Positions 7,641 to 16,302 of a stretch of 64,000 nt of DNA are shown one piece after another. Position 1 is the first letter of the stretch. Every line of letters begins with the position of its first letter. A program made the translations under genes and the position numbers. Below the pieces are notes generated by a model. It searched no databases, was not told the DNA's origin, and saw nothing but the letters and a program-made list of their open reading frames with translations. The stretch covers positions 1-64,000 of the forward strand of contig CAJXMH010000001.1 of assembly GCA_913056345.1 (NCBI GenBank), given 5' to 3'. Source of the stretch: an uncultured Flavobacteriales bacterium (GTDB lineage: Bacteria; Bacteroidota; Bacteroidia; Flavobacteriales_E; Vicingaceae).

Positions 7641-8837
7641 TTACTGTAATTTTTCTACGGCCTTTTTAATGCGTTGCATGGCTTCAGTCAATTGTTCGTC
7701 AGAAGTGGCAAAAGAAATGCGAATGCAGTTTGGGCTTCCAAATGCTTCTCCGGTAACCATGGCAACTTGCGCTTCATCCAAAAGATAGAGGCAAAGGTCA
7801 CCTGCTGTATTGATCGATTTGCCCTCAGCTGTTTTCTTACCCAACAAGTCTGAAACATCTGGAAAAACATAAAAAGCACCCTCTGGGACATTTAGTTTGA
7901 ATCCTTCAACTTCTTTTAACAGACCTAATACGAGTTCTCTGCGACGAAGGAAAGCATCTCTCATTTCATGCGTTACAGAAGGATCAGCCTCCATGGCTGC
8001 AATTACCGCTCTTTGTGTAATGCTGCAGGTTCCACTGGTAAATTGTCCTTGAATTTTGGTGCAGGCTTTGGCAATCCACTCAGGAGCTCCAATGTAGCCT
8101 AATCGCCATCCTGTCATGGCAAAGCCTTTGGAGACACCGTTAATGGTAATCACTTGATCGTAAATTGCAGAGAACTGAGCCAAGCTTTCATGTTTCCCCA
8201 CAAAGTTGATGTGCTCGTAAATCTCGTCAGAGATCACATAAAAGTCCTTCTTCTGCTCGATCACTTTGGCTAAGCCTGCTAATTCCTCTTGGCTGTAGAT
8301 GCTGCCTGATGGGTTACAGGGACTGCTGTAGATCATCAGGCGTGTCTTATCTGTTATGGCTCCTTGTAATTGCTCTGGAGTGATCTTGAAATCATTTTCA
8401 ATACTACCTTCTATAAAGACCGGCACACCCTCAGCCATTTTTACAATTTCCAAATAACTCACCCAATAAGGGGAAGGTAGAATTACTTCATCACCAGGAT
8501 TGACCAGACTTAGCACCACATTGGCAATAGATTGCTTAGCCCCAGTAGAAGTTACGATTTGATTTGGCGTGTAATCAAGTCCGTTATCTCGTTTGAACTT
8601 TGTTGAAATGGCTTTCCTTAACTCTTGGTAGCCCGGAACAGGGGTATATTGGGTGTAGTTTTCATCGATAGCCTGCTTGGCTGCCTCCTTTACAAAATCA
8701 GGAGTATGGAAATCAGGTTCCCCTAAACTCAAGCTAATAATGTCCTTGCCTTCAGCTTGCAATTCACGGCTGCGTTGTGCCATGGCAATGGTAGCTGACT
8801 CCGAAAGGTTGTTGATACGATCTGAGACTTGACCCAT
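7641..8837 (-). CDS. PLP-dependent aminotransferase, aspartate aminotransferase type (class I/II)
   Basis: Transfers amino groups between aspartate (or another amino acid) and 2-oxoglutarate. In the 398 residues the PLP lysine is K237 in NGVSKGFAMTGWRLGY, with N175 in SSPCNPSG, D204 in SDEIYE and the substrate-carboxylate arginine in RISFATS near the C-terminus. Length and motifs match the type I-gamma (Thermus/Bacillus-like) aspartate aminotransferases. It is the first gene of a six-gene minus-strand operon with 2-5 bp spacings. A TAnnTTTG element lies 18-25 bp upstream of its start. Confidence 0.9.
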   Translation of the reverse strand: MGQVSDRINNLSESATIAMAQRSRELQAEGKDIISLSLGEPDFHTPDFVKEAAKQAIDENYTQYTPVPGYQELRKAISTKFKRDNGLDYTPNQIVTSTGAKQSIANVVLSLVNPGDEVILPSPYWVSYLEIVKMAEGVPVFIEGSIENDFKITPEQLQGAITDKTRLMIYSSPCNPSGSIYSQEELAGLAKVIEQKKDFYVISDEIYEHINFVGKHESLAQFSAIYDQVITINGVSKGFAMTGWRLGYIGAPEWIAKACTKIQGQFTSGTCSITQRAVIAAMEADPSVTHEMRDAFLRRRELVLGLLKEVEGFKLNVPEGAFYVFPDVSDLLGKKTAEGKSINTAGDLCLYLLDEAQVAMVTGEAFGSPNCIRISFATSDEQLTEAMQRIKKAVEKLQ

Positions 8838-8854
8838 AGTGAAAATTTAAGCGA

Positions 8855-8862
8855 CAAAGCTA
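8855..8862 (-). promoter_or_regulatory. Candidate -7 element for the aminotransferase operon
   Basis: On the minus strand this reads TAGCTTTG, an exact match to the Bacteroidota -7 consensus TAnnTTTG. No TTG is seen at the usual 19-21 bp further upstream, so the call rests on the -7 box and its position just ahead of a six-gene operon. Confidence 0.35.
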
Positions 8863-8969
8863 AAGAAATTTCAGCAAGAAGTGGGTCTGATTTAGCCTGC
8901 TTAAGCAGCAGAATAAGGCTTGCCATAAACACAATTAGTTCTAATTTTACGTTTCAACTATAGATTAGA

Positions 8970-9491
8970 ATGGAAGTAGCCTTAGAGATCCTTAAATACA
9001 TTTTACCTGCGGCCGTGGTTTTTGCCGGAGTTTATTTCATTATGCAAAACTTCATGGAAAATGAGCAGCGCAAGTTGGAGATTCGTTACCGAAGCAACAA
9101 CCAAAGCACGGTAATGCCAGTTCGCTTGCAGGCCTATGAGCGTGTTATCTTGTACTTGGAACGCATTAATCTCAGTAACCTCGTCATGCGGACCTATAAA
9201 AATGGGATGAGCGCAAGAGATTTGCAGTCTAAAATGCTCCAAGCTATACGCTCAGAGTATGAGCACAATATGGCGCAGCAGCTTTACATTTCGTCAAAGG
9301 CTTGGCGTATGGTTAAGTCGGCAAAAGAAGAAAATATCAAGGTGATCAATTCCTCTTACGAGCAATTGAATGATGATGCAAGTGGGGTGGAATTAAGTCA
9401 ATTTATTCTGGAGCTTGTCGGTAAAATTGATCAATTACCAAGCGATGTGGCCATTGAAGCTTTAAAGCGCGAGATTAACTATGCTTTCTAA
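8970..9491 (+). CDS. Conserved membrane-anchored protein of unknown function
   Basis: The 173-residue protein has one N-terminal membrane segment (EILKYILPAAVVFAGVYFIMQ, about residues 6-26) followed by a helical soluble domain containing PVRLQAYERVILYLERI and SEYEHNMAQQLYIS. I recognise it as a Bacteroidota-wide hypothetical (DUF7935-like) but know no function. Its stop overlaps the start of the VIT1/CCC1 transporter by 11 bp, so the two are probably co-translated. Confidence 0.78.
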   Translation: MEVALEILKYILPAAVVFAGVYFIMQNFMENEQRKLEIRYRSNNQSTVMPVRLQAYERVILYLERINLSNLVMRTYKNGMSARDLQSKMLQAIRSEYEHNMAQQLYISSKAWRMVKSAKEENIKVINSSYEQLNDDASGVELSQFILELVGKIDQLPSDVAIEALKREINYAF

Positions 9492-10233
9492 AAACCTAGA
9501 CAAACCACACAATGAAAATCGTTTGCACCAGCAAAAAGGCTGGATGGCTAAATGGCAAGATTACATTGGAGAGTTTGTTTACGGTGGGATTGATGGAAGC
9601 GTGACCACTTTTGCGGTAGTGGCAGGTTCTGCCGGTGCTAATCTGGATTCTTCGGTTATCATTATCCTTGGTTTCGCCAATCTGATCGCTGATGGTTTCG
9701 CCATGTCGGTGGGCAGTTACCTTTCTAACAAATCAGAAAAAGAGAATTACGAAAAACACGAACGCATTGAGTATTGGGAGGTAGATAACTTACCTGAGAA
9801 AGAAAAGGAAGAAATTCGGGAAATCTACCAAGCAAAAGGATTTGAAGGGGAGCTTTTAGAGCAAGTGGTTGAGGTGATCACAGCTGATAAAGATCGTTGG
9901 GTGGATGTGATGATGAAAGAGGAGCTGAACATGACTAAAGCCGATAAGTCACCCTTGGCTATGGGCGCCATGACTTTTGTTTCCTTTGTATTAGTGGGTC
10001 TGATTCCCCTTGTTTCCTATGTATGGGATTACTCATCAGATGAAGCTTCTCAATATTTATTCAAGATCAGTATCGTATTGACTTCATTGGCTTTTGTTGG
10101 CATTGGTTGGTTGAAGTCTTATGTGGCGGAGACCTCTCGTATTCGTTCTATTTCAGAAACCCTATTTTTAGGAGCAGCCGCTGCCATACTTTCTTACTTT
10201 GTAGGAAGCTTCTTAGAGCAGATGATTGCCTAG
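9481..10233 (+). CDS. VIT1/CCC1-family iron/manganese transporter
   Basis: Inner-membrane divalent-metal transporter (Fe2+/Mn2+ in characterised relatives). The 250-residue protein has the family start IGEFVYGGIDGSVTTFAVVAG, a second segment FANLIADGFAMSVGSYLSNKSE with the metal-path D and M residues, then a charged cytoplasmic region rich in Glu (about residues 85-150) corresponding to the metal-binding domain, and three C-terminal membrane segments. The start lies inside the preceding gene's 3' end, implying coupling. Confidence 0.88.
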   Translation: MLSKNLDKPHNENRLHQQKGWMAKWQDYIGEFVYGGIDGSVTTFAVVAGSAGANLDSSVIIILGFANLIADGFAMSVGSYLSNKSEKENYEKHERIEYWEVDNLPEKEKEEIREIYQAKGFEGELLEQVVEVITADKDRWVDVMMKEELNMTKADKSPLAMGAMTFVSFVLVGLIPLVSYVWDYSSDEASQYLFKISIVLTSLAFVGIGWLKSYVAETSRIRSISETLFLGAAAAILSYFVGSFLEQMIA

Positions 10234-10282
10234 CTTGTACTAGTGAAAATAGGATTAAAGAGAAAAGATAAAGGAAATTTCA

Positions 10283-10876
10283 TTATTCCTTGATCCAAGT
10301 AACCTTCTCTTCAATTTCACTCATTTGCTTTTTTTCCAAATCTGGTAAACCTTCCTTGGGAACACCAAGCTGCAAAAAGCCCATGCATTTATCTTCTTTT
10401 CCCAGACCTAAAAAGGACTTCATTTCATCTGTGTAAGCTAACTTTCCTGTACCCCAATAGCCGATGATGTTCAATGACTTTGTACTGAGCATAATATTCT
10501 GCACCGCACAAGCTACGGCATACTCTTCTTCTTGTATTGGTATGCGTTCTTTTTCATCTCGTTTCATTCCAACCGCTATGACATGAGAAATAATGCCCGC
10601 TTTCCGTTTAAATTTTTCAAGCTTCTCAGCTTTGAATTCTTCTTTAGGAGTCACTTGTTGGTAGATCTCACCCATGGCTTTAAAAAACTGATCTACTCCT
10701 TCTTCACTAAAAACGATAAAACGCCACGGTTCGGTGCGCTTATGAGAAGGAGCATAGTTGGCATTCTTCAATAACTTCCAAATGGCCTCATCGGGTATTT
10801 GAGCTCCGGGCTCCATTTGGGCAGGATATAAACTTTGTCTGCTTTGTATCAATTCACTTACTGCTTCTATGTCCAT
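10283..10876 (-). CDS. Nitroreductase-family flavoprotein
   Basis: FMN-dependent NAD(P)H oxidoreductase fold; substrate unknown. In 197 residues the family pieces are SRQSLYP near the N-terminus, APSHKRTEPWRFIVF (about 43-57) for FMN binding, VACAVQNIMLS (about 125-135) and GYWGTGK. Closest in layout to the YdjA/RutE-like single-domain group. It follows trmN6 by 12 bp as the last gene of the rpsP transcript and ends convergently with the CCC1-type gene. Confidence 0.85.
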   Translation of the reverse strand: MDIEAVSELIQSRQSLYPAQMEPGAQIPDEAIWKLLKNANYAPSHKRTEPWRFIVFSEEGVDQFFKAMGEIYQQVTPKEEFKAEKLEKFKRKAGIISHVIAVGMKRDEKERIPIQEEEYAVACAVQNIMLSTKSLNIIGYWGTGKLAYTDEMKSFLGLGKEDKCMGFLQLGVPKEGLPDLEKKQMSEIEEKVTWIKE

Positions 10877-10888
10877 TTTGTTTTTTGT

Positions 10889-11593
10889 TTAAAAGATCAA
10901 TAAATAGTCAGCTAAAAGCTTGGCATATTCATCGGTGTACTCATTTCGTTTTTTCTCAATGACCAAGCTTTCTTGCTTGCAACTTTCTTGCTTAAAGGTA
11001 AACTCAAAAAGTAAACGTTTTACAGGGGCCTGTTTGTTTCCTTTTACTTCCAATTTCCGTTTTGGGAACAAGCTGTTTTGCTCTCCCAAGTCAATTAAAG
11101 TTTCTTCTTGGTCTGCAGGTGAGATAAGGCAGAAACTACCATTCGGATTGAGTATTTGAGCAGCTTTATGGAATAAGATAGGGTAGGGTAAACTAATGTT
11201 TTGTCTTGCTTGTTCTCTTGCATTCCTTTTTTGTTTGGATCCAAAGTAAGGTGGATTGCAAACGATTAGGTCGTACTTTTCAGCCAATAAGAGCTTTAAA
11301 AAGTCGCCTTTGATCAATTCTATTCTCTTTGCCCATGGACTGTTTGCTATGTTTTCTTCTGCCTGTTTTGCTGCAGCAGAATCAATTTCTACAGCTGTGA
11401 ATTTTGCTTCAGACCGCTGTGCCAACATTAATGAAAGCAAGCCTGTGCCGCAGCCAATATCGAGAACCTTTTCGGCTTTATCACAATTACACCATGCTCC
11501 AAGTAGAACACCGTCTGTCCCAACTTTCATGGCTGTTTGGTCTTGCTGAATACTAAATTGCTTAAACTGAAAGGGTCGGTTTTTAGCTTTCAA
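10889..11593 (-). CDS. trmN6: tRNA1(Val) (adenine(37)-N6)-methyltransferase
   Basis: SAM-dependent N6-adenine methyltransferase of the YfiC/TrmN6 type. In 234 residues the sequence FKQFSIQQDQTAMKVGTDG (about 10-28) precedes the SAM-binding motif VLDIGCGTGLLSLML (43-57), and the N6-adenine catalytic motif NPPYF is at 113-117. These are diagnostic for the subgroup. It overlaps rimM by 11 bp, placing a tRNA modification gene inside an rRNA/ribosome maturation operon. Confidence 0.88.
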   Translation of the reverse strand: MKAKNRPFQFKQFSIQQDQTAMKVGTDGVLLGAWCNCDKAEKVLDIGCGTGLLSLMLAQRSEAKFTAVEIDSAAAKQAEENIANSPWAKRIELIKGDFLKLLLAEKYDLIVCNPPYFGSKQKRNAREQARQNISLPYPILFHKAAQILNPNGSFCLISPADQEETLIDLGEQNSLFPKRKLEVKGNKQAPVKRLLFEFTFKQESCKQESLVIEKKRNEYTDEYAKLLADYLLIF

Positions 11594-12122
11594 GGTAAAG
11601 ATCGATTAGACCTTCTGGGCAACGGACTTTCACTATTTTTTGCTCACGGTCAAGTCCATCAATGGTTTCGTCTGAAATGGGAATCAAGATCTCTTTTTCT
11701 CCTTGCATTACGGCCAGAACATTAGAGGTGGAATATTCTAATACTTTGCTTACAGCTCCGATCTTACCGTATTCAGCATCCTCTACCTCAAAACCAATGA
11801 TTTCATGAAAATAGAATTGATCTCCACTTAATTCAGGCAGCTCAGTTAAAGGTAAAAAAAGAGATTTGCCAACTAAGTTTTTGGACCCCGCCTGATCTTC
11901 TATTCCTTCCAGACTTATTCTAAGGGTTCCTTTTGGCTGCAGTTCAGTTTTGATCGGAAAGAAGGGAACCAAGTCCTCATCTTTGGGGTGAAGTTGCACC
12001 CAAACCGTATCCATTTTGCTATACGAAGAAGGGGAGTCAACATCTAATTTAAATGCTAACTCCCCTTTGGTACCGATTGCTTTCGCAATATATCCTAAGT
12101 AAAAACACGCCTCTACTTTCAT
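11583..12122 (-). CDS. rimM: Ribosome maturation factor RimM
   Basis: Assists assembly of the 30S head by binding S19. The 179-residue protein starts with the typical FYLGYIAKAIGTKGELAFKL and has the C-terminal PRC-barrel-like domain, with IGFEVEDAEYGKIGAV and EILIPISDETI, where most RimMs have the PAV/PWV signature. Length is normal. It follows rpsP by 12 bp; in many bacteria trmD and rplS come next, but here trmN6 does. Confidence 0.9.
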   Translation of the reverse strand: MKVEACFYLGYIAKAIGTKGELAFKLDVDSPSSYSKMDTVWVQLHPKDEDLVPFFPIKTELQPKGTLRISLEGIEDQAGSKNLVGKSLFLPLTELPELSGDQFYFHEIIGFEVEDAEYGKIGAVSKVLEYSTSNVLAVMQGEKEILIPISDETIDGLDREQKIVKVRCPEGLIDLYLES

Positions 12123-12134
12123 AGCGTGTGTTTA

Positions 12135-12827
12135 TTACCCTTCTTTCTTCTCTTCGTTCTCTTCTTTTTTGTCAGCGTCTTCACCTTTAGCAGCTTCTTT
12201 AACTGCTTCAGTAGCTTCTTCGGCTTTTTCTTTCACCTCTTCAACCACTTCTTTAGCTGCTTCTGTGGCCTTTTCAGCACCTTCTGCAACTGCTTCAGCG
12301 GCTTCTTCAGCACCATCCGCTGCGGCTTCAGTAGCTTCTTCTACTGCTTCTTCAGCATCACCAGCTAATTCAACAACCTTTGCAGCAATTGCATCGGCTT
12401 TTTTCTGATTGGCTTCCTTCTCAGCAGCAAGACGTTTCTTCTCTTCTTCTTCTTGAGCAGAAGTAAGTTTATCCAACTTAGCGTTGATCTTTTCTTCTTT
12501 GGCGTTCAACCAATCTTCAAAGCGCTTGTCTGCTTCTTCTTGAGAAAAAGCACCTTTTATTACTCCGCGATCTAGGTGACTTTTGTAAAGCACCCCTTTG
12601 TAAGAAAGTAAAGCTTTTGTAGTATCTGTGGGCTGAGCACCACTTTTAACCCAATATAAAGCGCGATCGAAATCGATGTCGATGGTTGCAGGATTAGTAT
12701 TTGGGTTGTAAATACCTAATTTTTCAATAAACTTCCCATCTCGTGGGGCACGACTGTCAGCGATCACTACATGGAAGTAAGCGTACTTCTTTTTACCATG
12801 TCTTTGCAATCTAATCTTTGTAGGCAT
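12135..12827 (-). CDS. rpsP: 30S ribosomal protein S16 with long acidic/alanine-rich tail
   Basis: The S16 core is residues 1-85 ([45 protein letters not shown]), which binds 16S rRNA in the small subunit. After it comes a 145-residue extension: a helical part with [14 protein letters not shown], then a low-complexity Ala/Glu/Lys repeat region (about 120-230). S16 is usually 80-90 residues; extended forms occur in Bacteroidota. The frame is open without interruption and the gene carries a strong promoter match upstream. Confidence 0.93.
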   Translation of the reverse strand: MPTKIRLQRHGKKKYAYFHVVIADSRAPRDGKFIEKLGIYNPNTNPATIDIDFDRALYWVKSGAQPTDTTKALLSYKGVLYKSHLDRGVIKGAFSQEEADKRFEDWLNAKEEKINAKLDKLTSAQEEEEKKRLAAEKEANQKKADAIAAKVVELAGDAEEAVEEATEAAADGAEEAAEAVAEGAEKATEAAKEVVEEVKEKAEEATEAVKEAAKGEDADKKEENEEKKEG

Positions 12828-12861
12828 AAATAATTAATTAATAAATAAAAATTTGAGCGGG

Positions 12862-12892
12862 CAAAGGTAGGAGAATTATTTATTTCTAACAA
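12862..12892 (-). promoter_or_regulatory. Promoter of the rpsP-rimM-trmN6 operon
   Basis: On the minus strand TTG (12890-12892) is followed after 20 bp by TACCTTTG (12862-12869), an exact match to the Bacteroidota -33/-7 pattern TTG-N19-21-TAnnTTTG. The inferred start of transcription is near 12855, about 28 bp before the rpsP ATG. Confidence 0.6.
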
Positions 12893-12918
12893 CAACTAAG
12901 TTTGGTGATATAGAGTAC

Positions 12919-13119
12919 CTAAGGCTTGCTGTTTTGTTTTCGCTTGTAGGAGAATAAGATCAAGGCGAAAGCGATTAAAAATAAGAGAGAATAGGCAACT
13001 AATTCTCCTTTGCCGAAAGAAGAAAGTTGATCATAAAAACGAATATACCTTACTAGAAGTATGAGGCTGTAAATCATTAATCCGAAGCCTATAAATCTAG
13101 TAAGGTATTTAAGGAACAT
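12919..13119 (-). CDS. Small two-segment membrane protein
   Basis: Unknown function. The 66-residue product has two hydrophobic helices (about residues 9-24 and 40-60) separated by a short charged loop, and a basic tail ending KRKQNSKP. It lies 5 bp after the Bor-like lipoprotein gene on the same strand, which supports real translation. No conserved motif was recognised. Confidence 0.55.
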   Translation of the reverse strand: MFLKYLTRFIGFGLMIYSLILLVRYIRFYDQLSSFGKGELVAYSLLFLIAFALILFSYKRKQNSKP

Positions 13120-13124
13120 GCTTT

Positions 13125-13415
13125 CTATTTAGTAACAGTAGTAGTTGTTGGGGTATAGATCCCAAAGGTTATTCCATTTAGTAAGCCGTCAATAAATGAA
13201 TGTTTGATTTCAACTGTGTAGTCCTTTGCATCACCTGCCATTTCTTGAGGGTTTGCTACGCTAATTGGTGCCAATCCTGCTATTAAATAATGGTTTTTTT
13301 GAGATACTTTAATGCCTTTTTGTGCGCCTTGACCAATGTTAAAGGTATTTACATAACAAGAACTTAAACCGAGCACCATTACTGACACAAAGGCCACTTT
13401 TTTTAAATTTTTCAT
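13125..13415 (-). CDS. Bor-like lipoprotein
   Basis: The 96-residue protein begins with a lipoprotein signal (VMVLGLSSCYVNTF, lipobox LSSC, Cys20). The mature part resembles phage lambda Bor/Iss proteins: HYLIAGLAPISV, then KHSFIDGLLNGITFGIYTP, which matches the Bor C-terminal FVNGLLGFITLGIYTP pattern. Bor is an outer-membrane lipoprotein linked to serum resistance in E. coli; the role in Bacteroidota is unknown. Five bp separate it from the next small membrane protein gene. Confidence 0.75.
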   Translation of the reverse strand: MKNLKKVAFVSVMVLGLSSCYVNTFNIGQGAQKGIKVSQKNHYLIAGLAPISVANPQEMAGDAKDYTVEIKHSFIDGLLNGITFGIYTPTTTTVTK

Positions 13416-13580
13416 GTTTGATAATTAATTGAATCTACTCTTGAGGTTTTTCGATTTTCACCCCGCTTTTTTCAATGCAAAACGAAAACATTTTTTCACT
13501 GATAAAGAGAAGGAATTTATTTATTAGTTCAAAATGTTATATGCACTTAATCTTGATTTTTTACAAGCCCTCCAAAAGAG
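13416..13580. other. Intergenic region, no feature recognised
   Basis: An AT-rich stretch between the Bor-like gene start and the LptD stop. Both neighbours are on the minus strand, so it probably holds the Bor-like gene promoter, but no clear TAnnTTTG/TTG pair or terminator hairpin was found. Confidence 0.3.
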
Positions 13581-16205
13581 CTATTGAATCAAATCAAAGT
13601 AATCCCTTCTCCGATTCAGTTTAAGGTCTTGCAGTACAGGAGATTTTACATTCAAGGTAATCATGTAGCTCTGCCTTGGTCCATAAGGTACCCAATTGAT
13701 GGCCAGCTGCCAACAGTGAAGGTCACGGTTGATGTTCACAGAAGTGAAGGTAAAGTCTTCTCGTTCAAAGTCCCATCCTGAGTTAAATCCAACCTTCCAT
13801 TTTTCAGTCAAGCTAAGGTCTCCGCTAAAATTAAAGGTTTGAGTGGTAAAATCGTCGTAGAAGGGTTTGCTATAGCGAATGTTGTAAGTAAAGTTTAAAG
13901 ACCATGGAATATTAAAATCGACATATTGCTGTGGATTTGCATTGATGTGTTCCATTTCTTCTTCAGTGGCAAATTCGCTTTTTTTGTCCTTGCCTTGATT
14001 CTTTTTACCTCCTTGTAGTCTGAAGTTCAGGGCAAAAGAGGTGTTGGTTAAACGAAAGAGTTTGCCCGTTTGGTCTTGCCAACTCTCGTTTACTCTAGTT
14101 GGACGGTTGTTTACGCTATCTATGCCGTAAGGGTCTAACGTCCCATTAAATTGAAAAGTCAAAAATTGTCCTAAGCGGGTTCGGCCATTAAAGCTTACCG
14201 GGGCCCAATTCAAGGAGTCTGCGTTGAAGTCATAAGAGGAGCTAAAGCCTAAGTTTTCAAAGATGGTGATCTTTTTTACCCCCGTGGTATCTTTTTTAGA
14301 CTTTACTTTCATTTCCAAGTTATTCAAGAGGTTAAAGCCCATTCGGCCACTTCTGTTTCGTGATGGTGAGCCGTAAACAGTGCCGTTGAAGATGTTGTAG
14401 GTCTGCTCTTCTCCATTAGCATTGGTAAAAGTTCTCCTTCCACTCACTACTGCAGGTTGGTAATTAAAAGAAACCTGCGGGGTCATGACATGTCGTATCG
14501 CTTTAACAGGCCCTTTCTTTAATTGAAACATCCCATAGATCTTGGTGGTAAGTGCTGCATTGAAGTTAACATTACCTGCTCTTTCAAACCCTCTAACCGT
14601 ATCTCGCACTACCCGACCTTGCTCGTCATCAAACCTTTGGCGGTAAGTCTCTAGGGTCCAGTTATCTGAAAAATTGGCTGAAGGGTTGATGTTAAAGAAC
14701 TTTAGCAATTTAAAAGAAGTACTGATAGGAATGCTATGTCGCATGCCGTTTCTAAAGTCTTGGCTAAGGTTCCCAATCTGGTTCAGTGCTAAAAGTGTAT
14801 CATTGGTACTCAGTTGGTTAGTGGCAACTCCACTGTAGTTGAAACCAAGATTCTTGTAAATGCTTCTCCACCATTCATTACCTATCTTGCCAAATCGTTT
14901 AAAAGGGAATAGACGGGAAACATTGAAAGAGGCATCAGGTAGTATGACGTTAAAAGCACCGGTTTGAGTATTTTGGTTATGTCGGGCACTTAAGGTAAGG
15001 TTGTATGGTTTTGTTGGAAAGGCATTTGAATAGGTAATCGAAGATTGAAAAGTATTGGTTAGGTAGTCTTGCGTGAAACTATTCAAGTTATTGACGAAAT
15101 TATTTCGAGATCCAACATTCACATTCGCTGAAAATCTTCCGCCGGGTCTAGCTTTATTCGATTGCCTATGATTCCAACGGATAAAAAACTCATTGCTTTC
15201 AGTGAAATTTGGAAACTCTTGATAGCCGTTTCGGATGTTTGCATAAGAGATGTTTACGTTGCCATCGTATCCATACCGTTTATTATAGCGCGTACTTGCA
15301 TTGGCTCCCCAACTTCCCAAGGAATAGATATCAGCGGTAATACTAGCGTCAACGTAATCGTTTATTCCCCAATAAAAGCCTCCGTTACGTAAAAAGAACC
15401 CCAATGCCCTAGAGTCTCCATAGGTTGGTATAATAATACCTGATGAGCGTCCTTTTTTGTTAGGAAAAAAACCAAAAGGTAAGCCGAGGGGAGTGGGAAC
15501 ATCACCCACCTTTAAAACCGTAGGTCCTGTTACGATCTTATCCTTAGGGATTACCTTAAGTTTTGAGGTAGCTAAGGAAAAATGCGGTTCATCAAGGTTG
15601 CAGGTAGTGTAGAAGCCATTGCGGATATACATTACGTCTTCACCGGTTTTCTTCACTTGTTGGCCTTGAATGTAGCCATCTCCTTCTTGGGTTTTAACTT
15701 CGGTAATAATTCCTTTTTCTGTATCAAAATTATACCGCATCTCACCAGTCTCATATTCTTGCGGTCCTTCTTTAAAAACTGGTAAACCTTGCTTAACTCC
15801 ATTGCTGTCAGGCATACCATCAGCAAGTACAATGTTGTTTTTTAGGTCTAACTCTATATAAGCTGCATTGAGCTGAATGTCTTGGTAATTGACTTGTGCT
15901 GAACCATAGAGGTAAACTTTTTCTGAGCTCATGTCAAAACGCATGGAGTCCTCTGCAGTGTAATCAACCCTAGCTTCTATAGCATCTTTAGAAATTGTGG
16001 TATCAATTTTGGTTATACTAGAATCGGCAAGTTGAGTAGTGTCTTGAGCACTTTTGTTTAAGAGAGAATCACCAACAGAGAAAGAAGTAGAATCAATGGT
16101 GATGTTTGGCTTTTCGGAAAAGGATTTTTCTTGGGCCAAAAGAACTGAAATGCCGACCGTAGTTATTAACATCGACAGGATGAAAACCCGTGAAATAAAA
16201 GCCAT
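13581..16205 (-). CDS. lptD: LPS-assembly protein LptD-like outer-membrane protein
   Basis: Outer-membrane barrel that, with LptE, inserts LPS in the outer leaflet. The 874-residue protein has a signal peptide (about 1-24, ending VLLAQ), an N-terminal jellyroll-like region (MRFDMSSEKVYLYGSAQVNYQDIQ, about 90-115, OstA/LptA-like), then SDSRALGF...GGFYWGINDYVDA and a long barrel of alternating aromatic strands to the C-terminus. A PTPLGLPFGFFPNKKGRSSG stretch (about 238-257) matches the LptD signature around the plug/barrel junction. It is transcribed divergently from the amidase with 97 bp between start codons. Confidence 0.85.
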   Translation of the reverse strand: MAFISRVFILSMLITTVGISVLLAQEKSFSEKPNITIDSTSFSVGDSLLNKSAQDTTQLADSSITKIDTTISKDAIEARVDYTAEDSMRFDMSSEKVYLYGSAQVNYQDIQLNAAYIELDLKNNIVLADGMPDSNGVKQGLPVFKEGPQEYETGEMRYNFDTEKGIITEVKTQEGDGYIQGQQVKKTGEDVMYIRNGFYTTCNLDEPHFSLATSKLKVIPKDKIVTGPTVLKVGDVPTPLGLPFGFFPNKKGRSSGIIIPTYGDSRALGFFLRNGGFYWGINDYVDASITADIYSLGSWGANASTRYNKRYGYDGNVNISYANIRNGYQEFPNFTESNEFFIRWNHRQSNKARPGGRFSANVNVGSRNNFVNNLNSFTQDYLTNTFQSSITYSNAFPTKPYNLTLSARHNQNTQTGAFNVILPDASFNVSRLFPFKRFGKIGNEWWRSIYKNLGFNYSGVATNQLSTNDTLLALNQIGNLSQDFRNGMRHSIPISTSFKLLKFFNINPSANFSDNWTLETYRQRFDDEQGRVVRDTVRGFERAGNVNFNAALTTKIYGMFQLKKGPVKAIRHVMTPQVSFNYQPAVVSGRRTFTNANGEEQTYNIFNGTVYGSPSRNRSGRMGFNLLNNLEMKVKSKKDTTGVKKITIFENLGFSSSYDFNADSLNWAPVSFNGRTRLGQFLTFQFNGTLDPYGIDSVNNRPTRVNESWQDQTGKLFRLTNTSFALNFRLQGGKKNQGKDKKSEFATEEEMEHINANPQQYVDFNIPWSLNFTYNIRYSKPFYDDFTTQTFNFSGDLSLTEKWKVGFNSGWDFEREDFTFTSVNINRDLHCWQLAINWVPYGPRQSYMITLNVKSPVLQDLKLNRRRDYFDLIQ

Positions 16206-16302
16206 TGGCAGCGACCTTATAATGCTATTTTTGTATCAAACACCGTTCTTAGAATCGGCCACAAAGCTAACTATAAAAATTTGTTATCCTCAATTGTTTA
16301 AA

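Noticed and set aside
12126-12408. Open frames on the plus strand opposite rpsP
   Set aside because: They mirror the low-complexity Ala/Glu/Lys tail of S16 and have Ser/Phe-rich composition; no start signal or homology.
16054-16302. N-terminal extension of the amidase frame
   Set aside because: It overlaps the divergent lptD coding region and start, and the signal peptide begins at 16303.
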